Positions 7,211 to 17,417 are shown, counted from the first letter of the stretch. The stretch is DNA of 64,000 nucleotides from JACCZR01 sp963844805 (GCA_963844805.1 CAWJPU010000012.1:124001-188000), one strand, 5' to 3'. Numbers and translations: made by a program. Notes: generated by a model not told the origin, from the sequence alone.

Positions 7211-8407
7211 ATGCCCTCCTTCGACGGCGCGCTGGTCATCGTGACCGTCGCCTTCGCCGCGCCCTTCATCCTCGGGCTCTTCCCCCGCGTCCGGCTTCCC
7301 TCGGTCGTGCTGGAGATCGTCGCGGGCATCGTGATCGGCCCGGCGGTCCTGGGCTGGGTCGAGGTCGACCAGACCATCGAGGTCCTCTCCCTGCTCGGCC
7401 TCGCGTTCCTGCTGTTCCTGGCGGGGCTGGAGATCGACTTCACCCACCTGCGCGGCCGCCTGCTGCGCCTGGCGGGTAGCGGCTTCGTGGTCTCCTTCGT
7501 GCTCGCGGTGGTCGTCGGCTTCGCCCTCTCGGGGCTGGGCGTCGTGGAGACCCCGCTGCTGGTGGCGATCATCCTGTGCTCCACCTCGCTGGGCGTGATC
7601 GTCCCCGTGCTGACCGACGCCGGCGAGATCGGCTCGCCCTTCGGCCAGCTGATCGTGGCGGCCGGCTCGATTGCCGACTTCGGGGCGATCATCCTGCTGT
7701 CGTTGTTCTTCAGCGGCGAGGGCGGAGTGGGCTCGACCCTGCTCCTGCTCGGGCTGATCCTCGCGCTGGCGGTCGCCGCCTACTTCTTCCTGCGGGAAGC
7801 GGAGCGGTCCAAGGCGATCACCTCCGACCTGGTCCGCCTCCAGGACACCACCGCGCAGATCCGCGTGCGCGGCGCCGTGGTGCTGATGATCGGCTTCGTG
7901 GCGCTCGCGGAGGCGCTGGGCCTCGAGGCCATCCTGGGCGCGTTCGCCGCGGGCGCGCTCCTCGCCTTGGTCGACAAGGACGAGTTCATGACCCACCCCG
8001 ATCTGCGGAACAAGCTCGAGGCGGTGGGCTACGGGGTGTTCATCCCGATCTTCTTCGTCACCAGCGGCGTGCGCTTCGACCTCGACGCCCTGCTCGACGA
8101 CCCGGGCAACCTCGCAATGGTCCCGGTGTTCGTGGTGGCCCTGCTGGCGGTGCGGGGCCTGCCGGCGCTGCTGTACCGGGGCTTCGTGGGCACCCGCCGG
8201 GCGGCGGTGGGAGCGCTGCTCCAGGCGACCTCGCTCCCGTTCATCGTCACCGCCACCGCGATCGGGGTGGAGCTCGACCTGATGGACGGCGCGGAGGCAG
8301 CGACGCTGATCGCCGCGGGCCTGGTCTCGGTGCTGATCTTCCCGGCGACCGGGCTCTCGCTCCTGACCCGCTCGTCGAGACCCGCGCCTGAAGGATCGAG
8401 CGGGTAG
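7211..8407 (+). CDS. CPA2-family cation:proton antiporter
   Basis: A 398-residue membrane protein with about 12 helices and the Na+/H+ exchanger fold (KefB/GerN-like). FLAGLEIDF in helix 3 and the ion-binding region around CSTSLGVIVPVL and GSIADFGAII (with the conserved Asp) are visible. There is no C-terminal TrkA domain, so it is the short type. It is divergent from the oxidoreductase, with 21 bases between start codons. Its likely role is pH or K+/Na+ balance. Confidence 0.85.
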   Translation: MPSFDGALVIVTVAFAAPFILGLFPRVRLPSVVLEIVAGIVIGPAVLGWVEVDQTIEVLSLLGLAFLLFLAGLEIDFTHLRGRLLRLAGSGFVVSFVLAVVVGFALSGLGVVETPLLVAIILCSTSLGVIVPVLTDAGEIGSPFGQLIVAAGSIADFGAIILLSLFFSGEGGVGSTLLLLGLILALAVAAYFFLREAERSKAITSDLVRLQDTTAQIRVRGAVVLMIGFVALAEALGLEAILGAFAAGALLALVDKDEFMTHPDLRNKLEAVGYGVFIPIFFVTSGVRFDLDALLDDPGNLAMVPVFVVALLAVRGLPALLYRGFVGTRRAAVGALLQATSLPFIVTATAIGVELDLMDGAEAATLIAAGLVSVLIFPATGLSLLTRSSRPAPEGSSG

Positions 8408-8426
8408 CAGCCCGTCGAATCCTTCA
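8390..8426. terminator. Bulged hairpin between convergent genes
   Basis: GAAGGATCGAGCGGG pairs with CCCGTCGAATCCTTC across a five-base loop: 14 base pairs with two single-base bulges. It overlaps both stop codons (8405-8407 on plus, 8424-8426 on minus). There is no U-tract on either side, so it is a possible bidirectional terminator only. Confidence 0.4.
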
Positions 8427-9326
8427 CCCGCGCAAGCGCGCGGCCACGGAGGCCAGGACGCTCTGGACTCGGCGCGGCTCGAACGCGACCTGAGCGTGGG
8501 TGAAGCGCAGCGGCGTCAGGCCCGCCGCGGCATGCCGCTGGTCTCGAACGCGGTCCCGGGCCTGCTGGGCCGGGGTGCGGTGATAGCGAAGGCCGTCGGT
8601 CTCGACCACCAGGCCGAGTCCGGGCCAGTAGAAGTCGACCCGGAAGCCCGTCACGCGCCGGCCGGTCTCCGGTGCCGGCAGGCCGGCGCGGGCGGCCAGG
8701 GGCAGAAAGCGGCGCTCGAGCTCGGACTCGGTCAGCGTGAAGGTGAGCCGATCGATGATCCGCCCCAGCGCCGCGGAGCCCGGACGCCCCGCGCGCTCGC
8801 CCAACCGGCGGCGCAGGGTCTCCGGATCGATGAGCTCGCGCTTGTCGGCCTCGTCGACCATGCGCTCGACCTGCCGCCGCGTCAGACGGAGTGCCAGGTC
8901 CAGGATCGTCTGCGCGACGTCGGTGACCGGGACGCCCTCGAAGCGGGTGACCGGCAGCGGCTCGGGCCAGCAGCGCCGGTGCGCGACCAGGCCGGCCCGG
9001 CGCCGGACCGTGCTCACCGGCACCGAGAGCTCGATGCGACCGCCCTCCCGGCCGATGCGCCAGAGTGCCGCAGCGCTGGCATGGCTGAGGACGGCGTCGT
9101 CGCCGCACGCCAGAACCGCGGCCAGCCACTCACCGTGACGGGCGACCTGCGGGCGGCCGACGGCGTAGACCCCGCGCCACAACGGGTGCAGCCGGCCGAC
9201 GGCGATTCGGTGGCCGATCGCGTCCCGGCTGAAGCCCAGGTCCAGGAGCTGACTCCGGGAGACGACCCCGTGCTGGCGAGCGGCGAGGCGCCACACGCGA
9301 GACGAGTGAAGGTTCGAGCGGCCCAC
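8424..9326 (-). CDS. AbiEi-type antitoxin domain fused to DUF559 nuclease-like domain
   Basis: A 300-residue two-domain protein. Residues about 15-60 (ARQHGVVSRSQLLDLGFSRDAIGHR) are the winged-helix AbiEi antitoxin N-terminal domain. A middle region carries GVPVTDVAQTILDLA. Residues 205-300 form a DUF559/Vsr-like fold with FRVDFYWPGLGLVVETDGLRYH, giving an acidic D...ExD arrangement like PD-(D/E)xK nucleases. No AbiEii toxin gene is next to it, so it is not a classic type IV toxin-antitoxin pair. Stand-alone copies of this architecture seem common in this lineage. The role is unknown; DNA binding and cleavage are plausible. Confidence 0.75.
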   Translation of the reverse strand: MGRSNLHSSRVWRLAARQHGVVSRSQLLDLGFSRDAIGHRIAVGRLHPLWRGVYAVGRPQVARHGEWLAAVLACGDDAVLSHASAAALWRIGREGGRIELSVPVSTVRRRAGLVAHRRCWPEPLPVTRFEGVPVTDVAQTILDLALRLTRRQVERMVDEADKRELIDPETLRRRLGERAGRPGSAALGRIIDRLTFTLTESELERRFLPLAARAGLPAPETGRRVTGFRVDFYWPGLGLVVETDGLRYHRTPAQQARDRVRDQRHAAAGLTPLRFTHAQVAFEPRRVQSVLASVAARLRG

Positions 9327-9364
9327 CAGCCGCCGAAAGCTTCAGCGGCGCGGTTTTCGCCCCC

Positions 9365-10309
9365 TCAGACCAGCAGCGTCGCGCCCACGGCCCCGCCGAG
9401 GTCCCCCAGCGCCGCGGGCCGCACCGCCGGGGGGCGGTCGGAGGCGAACAGGTGGGGCATCATCGCCGCTTCGATGCGGCGCACGTAGGGCTCGCCGAGC
9501 CGGGTGCCCAGTCCGCCCCCGATCACGACCGTCTCGACGTCGAGCACGTTCAGCGTGGACGCGACGCCCGTTCCCAGGGCCTCGACGGCGCGGTCGATCA
9601 GCGCGATCGCCAGCCCGTCCTTGTGCTCCAGGGCGCGCGCCCAGATGCCGCTCTGCAGGCGGGTGCGGCCCCGCTTCTCCATGATCTTGAAGAGCCTCGT
9701 GTGATGGCCCTTCTTCTTGAGCTTGCGGGCCCGGATCTCCATCGCGGCGCGACCGGCATAGGCCTCCATGCAGCCCCGGCGCCCGCACGGGCAGCGCGCG
9801 CCGCCCTGCTTGACCACCACATGGCCGATCTCGGCGGCGGCGCCCCGGCCGAGCCAGGGCTCGCCGTCGAGGATGATCCCGCCGCCCACGCCGGTGCCCC
9901 ACCAGACGCCGAGCAGCGAGGAGCTGTCTTGGCCCGCCCCCAGCTTGAACTCGCCGTCGACGGCCACCTGCACGTCGTTGCCCAGCGCCACCTTGGTGCC
10001 CAGGGCCTCCTCCAGAGCGGGGCCCATCGCGAACGGCTCGTCCCAGCCGGGCAGGTTGCGTGCCTCGGCCACGACGCCCGCGTCGGCGTCGATGGCCCCG
10101 GGTGAGCCGACGCCCACGCCCTTCAGGTCGCCCGTCTTCACGCCCGCCTGCTCGGCGGCCTCGCGCACGGCCTCGACCATGCGCGCCACCACGTCGGGCG
10201 GGCCGCCCTTGACCGGGGTGGCGTGGCGAGCCTGGGCGACCACCTCGTGGCTGTCGTCCACGACCACGACCTGGATCTTGGTGCCGCCGAGGTCGACTCC
10301 GCCCTTCAC
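9365..10309 (-). CDS. ROK-family sugar kinase (glucokinase-like), first copy
   Basis: A 314-residue ROK kinase. GGVDLGGTKIQ at the N-terminus is the phosphate-binding loop, GVGVGSPGAID and GNDVQVAVDGE hold the sugar-binding Asp, and the ROK zinc motif CPCGRRGCMEAYAG is intact. These proteins phosphorylate glucose or related hexoses with ATP or polyphosphate in the cytosol. No helix-turn-helix precedes the kinase domain, so it is an enzyme and not a repressor. It is divergent from the repeat protein and second ROK kinase, at the head of the pentose-phosphate cluster, so glucose is the likely substrate. Confidence 0.85.
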   Translation of the reverse strand: MKGGVDLGGTKIQVVVVDDSHEVVAQARHATPVKGGPPDVVARMVEAVREAAEQAGVKTGDLKGVGVGSPGAIDADAGVVAEARNLPGWDEPFAMGPALEEALGTKVALGNDVQVAVDGEFKLGAGQDSSSLLGVWWGTGVGGGIILDGEPWLGRGAAAEIGHVVVKQGGARCPCGRRGCMEAYAGRAAMEIRARKLKKKGHHTRLFKIMEKRGRTRLQSGIWARALEHKDGLAIALIDRAVEALGTGVASTLNVLDVETVVIGGGLGTRLGEPYVRRIEAAMMPHLFASDRPPAVRPAALGDLGGAVGATLLV

Positions 10310-10354
10310 AGCTCCGAGGCTAACCCAGGTCTCCGCCGCGATAGCGTGCGCCCG

Positions 10355-10696
10355 GTGCCAGGCGAAGCGGAAAGCGGCAGCGTGCTCACCGAGGAGAGCG
10401 ATGCGGTGGCGGGCAGCACGGCGACCTCGCGCAGCGTCGCCGTGGCCGGCAGCGCCCTCACCCGCCTCAGCGCCGCGGTGGGCGCCAGCGTGGCCACCTT
10501 CGCCAGCGTCGCGGTGGTGGGCTCGGCCGGCACGGCGCTGAGCGTGGGCATCGCCGGCAGCGCCGGCTCGATCGGCTGCGTGGGGTGCGCCGGCTGTGCC
10601 GGGTGCATCGGCTGCGTCGGCTGCGTGAACTGCGCCGGCTGCGTGGGTTGCGTCGGGCTCAGCGGCGTCTCGGGCCGGGTGGCCGAGGTTGGCTGA
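10355..10696 (+). CDS. Hexapeptide-repeat protein ending in Cys-x-Gly triplets
   Basis: A 113-residue protein from GTG. After about 14 residues it breaks into six-residue units with Ser first: SDAVAG, STATSR, SVAVAG, SALTRL, SAAVGA, SVATFA, SVAVVG, SAGTAL, SVGIAG, SAGSIG. The period then halves to Cys every third residue (CVG, CAG, CAG, CIG, CVG, CVN, CAG, CVG, CVG), nine cysteines in all. This suggests a beta-solenoid with a cysteine ladder. No known family is recognised and no signal peptide is obvious. The stop overlaps the TTG of the ROK kinase by eight bases, so the two are coupled. It could be an artefact of GC-rich DNA, but the strict periodicity argues against that. Confidence 0.55.
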   Translation: MPGEAESGSVLTEESDAVAGSTATSRSVAVAGSALTRLSAAVGASVATFASVAVVGSAGTALSVGIAGSAGSIGCVGCAGCAGCIGCVGCVNCAGCVGCVGLSGVSGRVAEVG

Positions 10697-11648
10697 CGGC
10701 CTCTACTTCGGCGTGGACGTAGGCGGCACCAAGGTGGCCGCCGGGGTGGTGGCCGACGCCAAGGTCACCGATGAGTCCGAGCAGCCGACCGACCTGTCGG
10801 GCGCCGAGGCGCTGATCGAGGAGATCGCCACCGCGGTGGACCGCCTCGTCGAGCGGCACGGCCAGCCGGCGGGCATCGGCGTCGGATTCCCTTCCCAGAT
10901 CGACTTCGACGCCGGCGTGGTGGTCTCCAGCGTGAACATCCCGCTCGAGGGCGTGCCGGTGCGCGAGCAGCTCGAGCACCGCTTCGGCGTGCCGGTCGTG
11001 GTGGACAACGACGCCAACTGCGCGGCGCTCGCCGAGGCCGCGGTCGAGCGGGTGGACCAGCTCGTGATGCTGACGCTCGGCACCGGCGTGGGCGGCGGCG
11101 TCGTGATCGACGGCAAGACCTTTCGCGGCGCCCACGGGCTCGGCGCCGAGCTCGGCCACTTCCCCATCCAGGCCGACGGCCCGGACTGCCCGGGCAAGTG
11201 CCCCGGCCGAGGCTGCCTGGAGGCGCTGTGCAGCGGGACCGCCCTCCAGCGCGAAGCCACCGAGGCCGGGAAGAGGGCACCCGACTCCGAGCTGGGCACG
11301 CGCTATGCCGACGACGGCCTGGTCACCGGCCGCGAGGCCGTCGAGGCCGCTGAGCGCGGCGACGCCACGGCGCTCGAGCTGTTCGATCGCCTCGGGTACC
11401 ACCTCGGGGTCGGGATCGCCGGCTTCGTGAACGTCTTCGAGCCCGACCGGGTGGCGATCGGGGGAGGGTTCTCGCGCGCGCACGAGCTGTTCCTGCCGCA
11501 GGCGATCGAGGAGGCGGGCCGCCGCTCGCTGCCGCGGCTGTGGGAGCGCACCGAGGTCAAGCTCGCCCAGGGGGGCGCGGCGGCGGGCCTGATCGGCGCC
11601 GGGGTGCTCGCCCAACAGGAGTTTGGAGATACTGCGCGACCGAGCTAA
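10689..11648 (+). CDS. ROK-family sugar kinase (glucokinase-like), second copy
   Basis: A 319-residue ROK kinase. FGVDVGGTKVAAG gives the phosphate loop, VVDNDANCAALAEA the sugar-binding Asp, and LGTGVGGGVV follows. The zinc site is ELGHF followed by CPGKCPGRGCLEALCSG. TTG at 10689 is used because later GTGs would cut into the first strand of the fold. It lies 11 bases before transketolase, in the same operon, so it likely supplies glucose-6-phosphate to the pathway. It is clearly diverged from the copy at 9365-10309, not a recent duplicate. Confidence 0.85.
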   Translation: MADGLYFGVDVGGTKVAAGVVADAKVTDESEQPTDLSGAEALIEEIATAVDRLVERHGQPAGIGVGFPSQIDFDAGVVVSSVNIPLEGVPVREQLEHRFGVPVVVDNDANCAALAEAAVERVDQLVMLTLGTGVGGGVVIDGKTFRGAHGLGAELGHFPIQADGPDCPGKCPGRGCLEALCSGTALQREATEAGKRAPDSELGTRYADDGLVTGREAVEAAERGDATALELFDRLGYHLGVGIAGFVNVFEPDRVAIGGGFSRAHELFLPQAIEEAGRRSLPRLWERTEVKLAQGGAAAGLIGAGVLAQQEFGDTARPS

Positions 11649-11659
11649 AGAGGAGACGA

Positions 11660-13701
11660 GTGGCAGCCACCGCTGAGCAGAAGACGGACATCGAGAAGCT
11701 GGCCATCGACACGATCCGCACGCTGTCGATGGACGCCGTCCAGAAGGCCAACTCGGGCCACCCCGGGGCGCCGATGGCGCTGGCGCCGGTGGCCTACCAG
11801 CTCTACACGCGCACGATGAAGCACAACCCGGCGGACCCGCACTGGTTCGACCGCGACCGCTTCGTCCTCTCCGCGGGCCACGCCTCGATGCTCCTCTACT
11901 CGATCCTGCACCTGAGCGGATACGGGATCTCGATGGACGACCTCATGAACTTCCGCCAGCTGCTCTCGCCCACGGCGGGCCACCCCGAGTACGAGGCCGA
12001 GGGCACGCCCGGCGTCGAGGTCACCACTGGCCCTCTGGGCCAGGGCGCTCGGCAACGCGGTCGGCTTCGCGCTCGCCGAGCGGATGCTCGCCGCGCGCTT
12101 CAACCTCGACGGCAACGAGATCGTCGACCACCACACCTACGCCATCGCCTCCGACGGCGACATGCAGGAGGGCGTCGGGCTCCGAGGCCAGCTCGCTGGC
12201 CGGGCACCTGGGCCTCGCCCGCCTGACCGTCTTCTACGACGACAACCACGTGCAGCTCGCCGGCCCGACGTCGATGGGCTTCTCCGAGGACGTCGGCGCC
12301 CGCTACGAGGCCTACGGCTGGCACGTGCAGAACCTGGGCGAGGACATCGAGCTCGAGCGGCTCGACGAGGCGATCGACAAGGCGCACGCCGCCGACGACC
12401 GGCCCTCGCTGGTGATCCTGCGCACCCACATCGGCTACGGCTCGCCGAACAAGCAGGACACCCAGAAGGCCCACGGCTCGCCGCTGGGCGAGGACGAGGT
12501 GCGGCTGACAAAGGAGGCATACGGCTGGGACCCCGACGCCCACTTCCTGGTGCCCGACGAGGTGCGCGCGCACTTCGCGAGCGTGCGCGAGCGGGGACAG
12601 AAGGCCGAGGACGACTGGAAGGGCAAGCTCGAGGGCTACCGCAACGACCATCCCGAGGAGGCCGAGGTCCTCCAGCAGGTGATCGAGGGCCGGCTGCCTA
12701 CCGGCTGGGACACCGACCTGCCGCGCTTCTCGCCCGACGACAAGCCGATCGCCACCCGCAAGGCCTCCGAGGCGGTGATCCAGTGGGCGGCCAAGCAGGT
12801 GCCCACGCTGGTCAGCGGGTCGGCCGACCTCGAGCCCTCGACCAACACCGAGATCGAGGACGGCGGCTCGGTCGAGAAGGGCGAGTACGGCGGGCGCAAC
12901 GTGCACTACGGGGTGCGCGAGCACGCCATGCAGGCGGTCGTCAACGGGCTGAACCTCCACGGGCTGAAGGCCTTCGGCTCGACCTTCTTCAACTTCCTCG
13001 ACTACCAGAAGCCCTCGGTGCGCCTGGCGGCCCTGATGCACCTGCCGGTGCCGATCGTCTACACGCACGACTCGATCGGGCTGGGAGAGGACGGGCCGAC
13101 TCACCAGCCGGTGGAGCAGCTCGCCACCCTGAGGGCCACCCCGAACGTCAACACGGTGCGCCCCGCGGACGCCAACGAGACCGCGCTGGGCTGGCAGTTC
13201 GCACTGAGGCAGTCCGACGGCCCGTGCGCGTTGGTGCTCTCGCGCCAGGGCCTGCCGATCCTCGACCCCGACGCCATCCCGGCCGACGCGATCGAGCGCG
13301 GCGCCTACGTGCTGCGCGACAGCGCGAAGGCCGTGCCCGAGCTGATCCTGATCGGCACCGGCTCCGAGGTGAGCGTGTGCGTGGAGGCGCAAGAGGTGCT
13401 GGAGGGCGAGGGCGTGGCCACGCGGGTGGTGTCGATGCCCTGCTTCGACCGCTTCAACGAGCAGGACGAGAGCTACCGCGACTCGGTCCTGCCGCCCGCC
13501 GTGCGCGCGCGGGTCTCGGTGGAGGCTGCCGCCACGCTGGGCTGGGAGCGCGTCGTCGGCGCCGATGGCGAGATGATCGGCATGCGCGGCTTCGGGGCCT
13601 CGGCCCCGGCCTCCGCCCTGCTGGAGCACTTCGGCTTCACGGCGGAGACCGTGGCCTCCACGGGCAGGCGGCTCGTAAACCGACTGAGCGAAGGGAAGTA
13701 G
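11660..13701 (+). CDS. tkt: Transketolase, two frameshifts in the read
   Basis: Thiamine-diphosphate enzyme of the non-oxidative pentose phosphate pathway, 679 residues once corrected. GTG at 11660 follows AGGAG. The frame is good through KANSGHPGAPM and TTGPLGQG. An extra base near 12047 then shifts it; it continues as RMLAARFNLDG to DGDMQEGV. A second extra base near 12177 shifts it again, restoring SLAGHLGL, FYDDNHVQ and the rest. TPP and sugar motifs (GHASM, GDGDMQEG-type loop, STFFNFLDYQ, HDSIGLGEDGPTHQP) are all present across the three frames. Single-base insertions in an otherwise intact housekeeping gene point to sequence error. Confidence 0.9.
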
Positions 13702-13705
13702 CTAG

Positions 13706-16437
13706 ATGGCAACCGCTGCACAGACCAACGAGCGCCTCGCGGCGCTGCTCGAGGCGGGCACCTCCCCGTGGCTGGACCAGATCCGCCGCTCGCTGATCGA
13801 GCAGGGCGAGCTGGAGCGGCTGATGCGCGAGGACTCCCTGCGCGGGGTCACCTCCAATCCGGCGATCTTCGAGAAGGCGATCCTCGGCTCCGACGACTAC
13901 GACGACGACATCGAGCGCCTCGCCGGCGAGGGCCTGGACGCCAACGACATCTATCTGACCCTGGCGGTCAAGGACGTCCAGATGGCCTGCGACGTCATGC
14001 GCCCGGTGTGGGAGGAGGCCGGCGGAGCCGACGGCTTCGTCTCGCTCGAGGTCGAGCCCGGAGTGGCCTTCGACACCGACGCCACGCTGCGCCAGGCCAA
14101 CGAGCTGTGGGAGCGGGTCGACCGCCCCAACGTGCTGATCAAGATCCCCGCGACCGACGAGGGCATGCCGGCGATCGAGGACGCCATCGCGTCCGGCATC
14201 AACGTGAACGTGACGCTGCTGTTCGCCGTCGAGGCCTACGAGAACGTGACCGAGCGCTTCATCCGCGGGATGGAGCGCCGCATGGAGGCGGGCGAGTCGC
14301 TCGACGTGCACTCCGTGGCGAGCTTCTTCGTCTCGCGCGTGGACTCCGAGGTGGACAAGCGACTGGAGAAGCTGGGCCGCGAGGACCTGAAGGGCAAGGC
14401 CGCGCTGGCCAACGCGCGCTCGGCCTACCAGTCCTTCAAGCGCATCTTCCAGGGCGACCGGTTCGCCGAGCTGCGCGAGGCAGGCGCGCCGGTGCAGCGG
14501 CCGCTGTGGGCCTCCACCGGCGTCAAGAACCCCGACTACCCCGAGACGATGTACGTCGACGGGCTTGGTCGCGCCCCACACCGTCAACACCATGCCGATG
14601 GCCACGCTGAACGCGGTGGCCGAGAAGGGCGAGATCACCGGCGCCACGGCGGACGTCGATCCCACCGACGACCTCAACGCGCTCGCCGAGGCCGGCATCG
14701 ACATGGGCGACGTGACCACCAAGCTGCTCAAGGACGGGGTCGAGGCCTTCGTGGTGCCCTTCGACAAGCTCCTGGCGGGCGTCGAGTCGGTCAAGGAGGC
14801 GATCGTCACCGGGCGGCCCCCGACCATCGACTCGGTCCTGCCGGACGAGCTGGAGCCCCCGATCGCCAAGCGCGCCGAGGCCGCCGTGGAGGAGAACGTC
14901 GCGCGGCGGGCGTGGCGCAAGGACGAGACGCTGTGGGGCGGCCCCGGCCCGGAGATCGGCAACCGGCTGGGCTGGCTGACGATCTCCGAGCCGATGCTGG
15001 AGAACGCTCCCGACCTGAAGGCGTTCGCCCTCGAGCTGAAGAAGGAGGGCTACACGGACGCCGCGCTGCTGGGCATGGGCGGGTCCTCGCTCGGGCCAGA
15101 GGTCATCCGGCGCTCGTTCGGCAAGGCCGGCGGCCTCGCGCTGCACGTGCTCGACTCGACCGACCCCGGCGCGATCCGCGAGCTGGAGTCCCGGCTCGCG
15201 CTGGAGAAGACGATCTTCATCGTGTCCTCGAAGTCGGGCGGGACGGTCGAGACCCTGTCGCACATGAAGCACTTCTACGAGGCCTCCGGCCGGCGCGGCG
15301 AGCAGTTCGTCGCGGTCACCGACCCGGGCAGCGGCCTGGTGGAGGAGGCAAACGACCGCGGCTTTCGGCGGGTGTTCCAGAACGACCCCAACATCGGCGG
15401 CCGCTACTCGGTGCTGTCGTACTTCGGGCTGGTCCCGGCGGCGCTGGCGGGCGTGGACATCGAGGCGCTGCTGGAGTCCTCACGCGAGGCCGAGGAGAAC
15501 TGCAACTCCTACGACTCCACCCGGTCCAACTCCGGGCTGTGGATGGGGCTGACGATGGGCGAGCTGGCCCTGCGGGGCCGCGACAAGCTCACCTTCGTGG
15601 TCGACGAGCCGATCTCCAGCTTCGGCCTGTGGGTCGAGCAGCTGATCGCCGAGTCGACCGGCAAGGAGGGCAAGGGCATCCTGCCCGTGGCCGACGAGCC
15701 ACTGGGCTCGCCCGGCGCCTACGGCGACGACCGCGTGATCGTGCACCTGGCCAACTCCGAGTCACCCGACGAGGACAACGCCGCGAAGGTGGATGCGCTG
15801 GCCAAGTCCGGGCAAGCGGTGATCAAGCTGTCGTCGCGCGGCGTCCCCGAGGACCTGGGGCGGATCTTCTTCTTCGCCGAGTTCGCGACCGCGGTGGCGG
15901 GCTGGGCGCTGGGGATCAACCCCTTCGACCAGCCCAACGTGCAGGAGGCCAAGGACAAGACGAACGAGGTGCTGCACGCCTCCTCGCCTCCCGAGGTGTC
16001 CGACGCGGGCGACGACGAGCTGAAGGCCCTGCTGGGCAAGGCGGCGCCGCCGCACTACGTGGCGATCATGGGCTACGTCAAGCCGTCGCCGGAGTTCGAC
16101 GAGGCGGTGCTCGAGCTGCGCTCGGCCATCCGCGACGCCACCAAGGCGACCACCACGTTCGGCTACGGCCCGCGCTTCCTGCACTCGACGGGCCAGCTGC
16201 ACAAGGGCGGGCCGCCCACCGGCCTGTTCCTGCAGCTGATCCACGACGGGGACGAGGACGTCGACCATCCCCGACGCCGAGTTCACCTTCGGGGAGCTGA
16301 AGAACGCCCAGGCCACCGGCGACCTGCAGACCCTGCGCGACCACGGCCTGCCGGCCGAGCGCGTGCGGCTGGAGGGCCGCGACCCGGCGAAGGCGCTGCG
16401 CGAGCTGACCGAGCGGATTCGCGGCTTGCTCGGCTGA
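13706..16437 (+). CDS. tal-pgi: Bifunctional transaldolase / glucose-6-phosphate isomerase, two frameshifts
   Basis: A fused enzyme of about 909 residues after correction. Residues 1-360 are transaldolase: LRGVTSNPAIFEKAI, Schiff-base region NVLIKIPATDEG, and VNVTLLF. The rest is phosphoglucose isomerase: LLGMGGSSLGPEVIR, FIVSSKSGGTVET, the NSGLWMG region and GHFLH-like FLHSTGQLHKGG. One extra T near 14565 breaks the frame inside the transaldolase. An extra base near 16263 breaks it just before the C-terminus (TIPDAEFTFGELK onward to GLLG). The fusion links the non-oxidative pentose branch to fructose/glucose-6-phosphate. It starts four bases after transketolase. Confidence 0.9.
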
Positions 16438-16441
16438 GGCC

Positions 16442-17095
16442 CTACAGCCAGCCCGCCAGGCCGAAGGCCACGCCCAGGACGACATCCACCGCCGCCAGCG
16501 TTCCCACCACGCGCAGCTGGCGCCGGTGGTCGGTGCCCATGTCGAAGACCCAGGCGGCGACCGCGAAGAAGGTCGCGTAGCCGAAGATCACGATCAGGGG
16601 GACGAACGGCGTGTTCCACCACCAGTACTCCCAGGTGAAGTAGCCGGTCGACTCGAGGAAGAGCTCGACGAGCACGCACAGGCAGGAGAACGCGAGCACG
16701 AGCACCAGCCGGTTCGGGATCCCGAGGATGCGCAGCTTCGGGTCCGGCGGCAGGGTCTTGACGAACACCACTCCGGAGACCAGGAACAGCAGCGAGATCT
16801 CGACGCCCAGGCCGACGAGGATCAGGTAGCTGGTGTCGCCGGTCACCGTCCACAGCGGGGCGCGGTCGGTGGCGTGCAGGATCGCGGAGTTGACCAGCTC
16901 GTTGAACCAGTCCATGAGCCAGAAGGCCAGGCCGGCGAGCAGGATGTCCCACCGCCGGCGCTCGACCTCGACCGCATAGACGTAGAAGACGAGGCCGAGC
17001 AGCGCCACGGTCGACCACTCGAAGGTCCTCCCGTCGCGGAGCATCCCCAGCGCCTCGCGCGCTGCATCGGTCACGGCGATCATCGCCGGCATCAT
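16442..17095 (-). CDS. Integral membrane protein, unknown function
   Basis: About 217 residues with six hydrophobic helices. Trp/Asn-rich segments lie between helices (WLMDWFNELVNSAILHATDR, FTWEYWWWNTPFVPLIV), which may line a lipid- or cofactor-binding face. The start was placed at the first of several in-frame ATGs near 17095 because the sequence upstream loses coding character and runs into the divergent gene at 17145. No Shine-Dalgarno is obvious. No family is recognised. Confidence 0.6.
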   Translation of the reverse strand: MMPAMIAVTDAAREALGMLRDGRTFEWSTVALLGLVFYVYAVEVERRRWDILLAGLAFWLMDWFNELVNSAILHATDRAPLWTVTGDTSYLILVGLGVEISLLFLVSGVVFVKTLPPDPKLRILGIPNRLVLVLAFSCLCVLVELFLESTGYFTWEYWWWNTPFVPLIVIFGYATFFAVAAWVFDMGTDHRRQLRVVGTLAAVDVVLGVAFGLAGWL

Positions 17096-17144
17096 CGCGA
17101 CAAGGTGGATTCGGCGGCTGGGGGCCGGGTAATCTCGGCGTCCC

Positions 17145-17405
17145 ATGCCGCTGCGGAAGGTCGGACCGACGTGCGCGCGCCGGGGCTGCCCACGGCCGGT
17201 GCTCAAGGACGCTCTGTGCGGGCCCTGCTGGCAGCTGGCCCACCTGTTCAAGCGGGACGCACGGATGTTCGCCTACGAGCCCGTGAACGGCTACCGCAAC
17301 GAGCGGGACGCCGTGGAGCTGCCCTGGGAGCGCTGGGAGACCGAGGCCGGAGCCGCGGGCAAGAGCGTCGTGGACCTCTTCACCGAGCCCGGACGCCCCG
17401 GCTAG
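17145..17405 (+). CDS. Small four-cysteine hypothetical protein
   Basis: An 86-residue protein with Cys at 10, 15, 25 and 28 (CARRGC then CGPC), a spacing that could bind one zinc ion as a treble-clef or ribbon. The C-terminal half is acidic and helical. There is no membrane segment. It is divergent from the membrane protein at 16442-17095, with about 50 bases between. The function is unknown. Confidence 0.6.
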   Translation: MPLRKVGPTCARRGCPRPVLKDALCGPCWQLAHLFKRDARMFAYEPVNGYRNERDAVELPWERWETEAGAAGKSVVDLFTEPGRPG

Positions 17406-17417
17406 GCCCGGCCGGCC

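Noticed and set aside
10306..10608. Minus-strand Pro/Ala-rich 100-codon frame opposite the Cys-Gly gene
   Set aside because: It mirrors the codon periodicity of the plus-strand repeat and overlaps the ROK kinase start; treated as a shadow.
12041..12185. Programmed ribosomal frameshifting in transketolase
   Set aside because: Two shifts 130 bases apart, no slippery heptamer or downstream structure, and similar single-base breaks in many unrelated genes. Sequence error is simpler.
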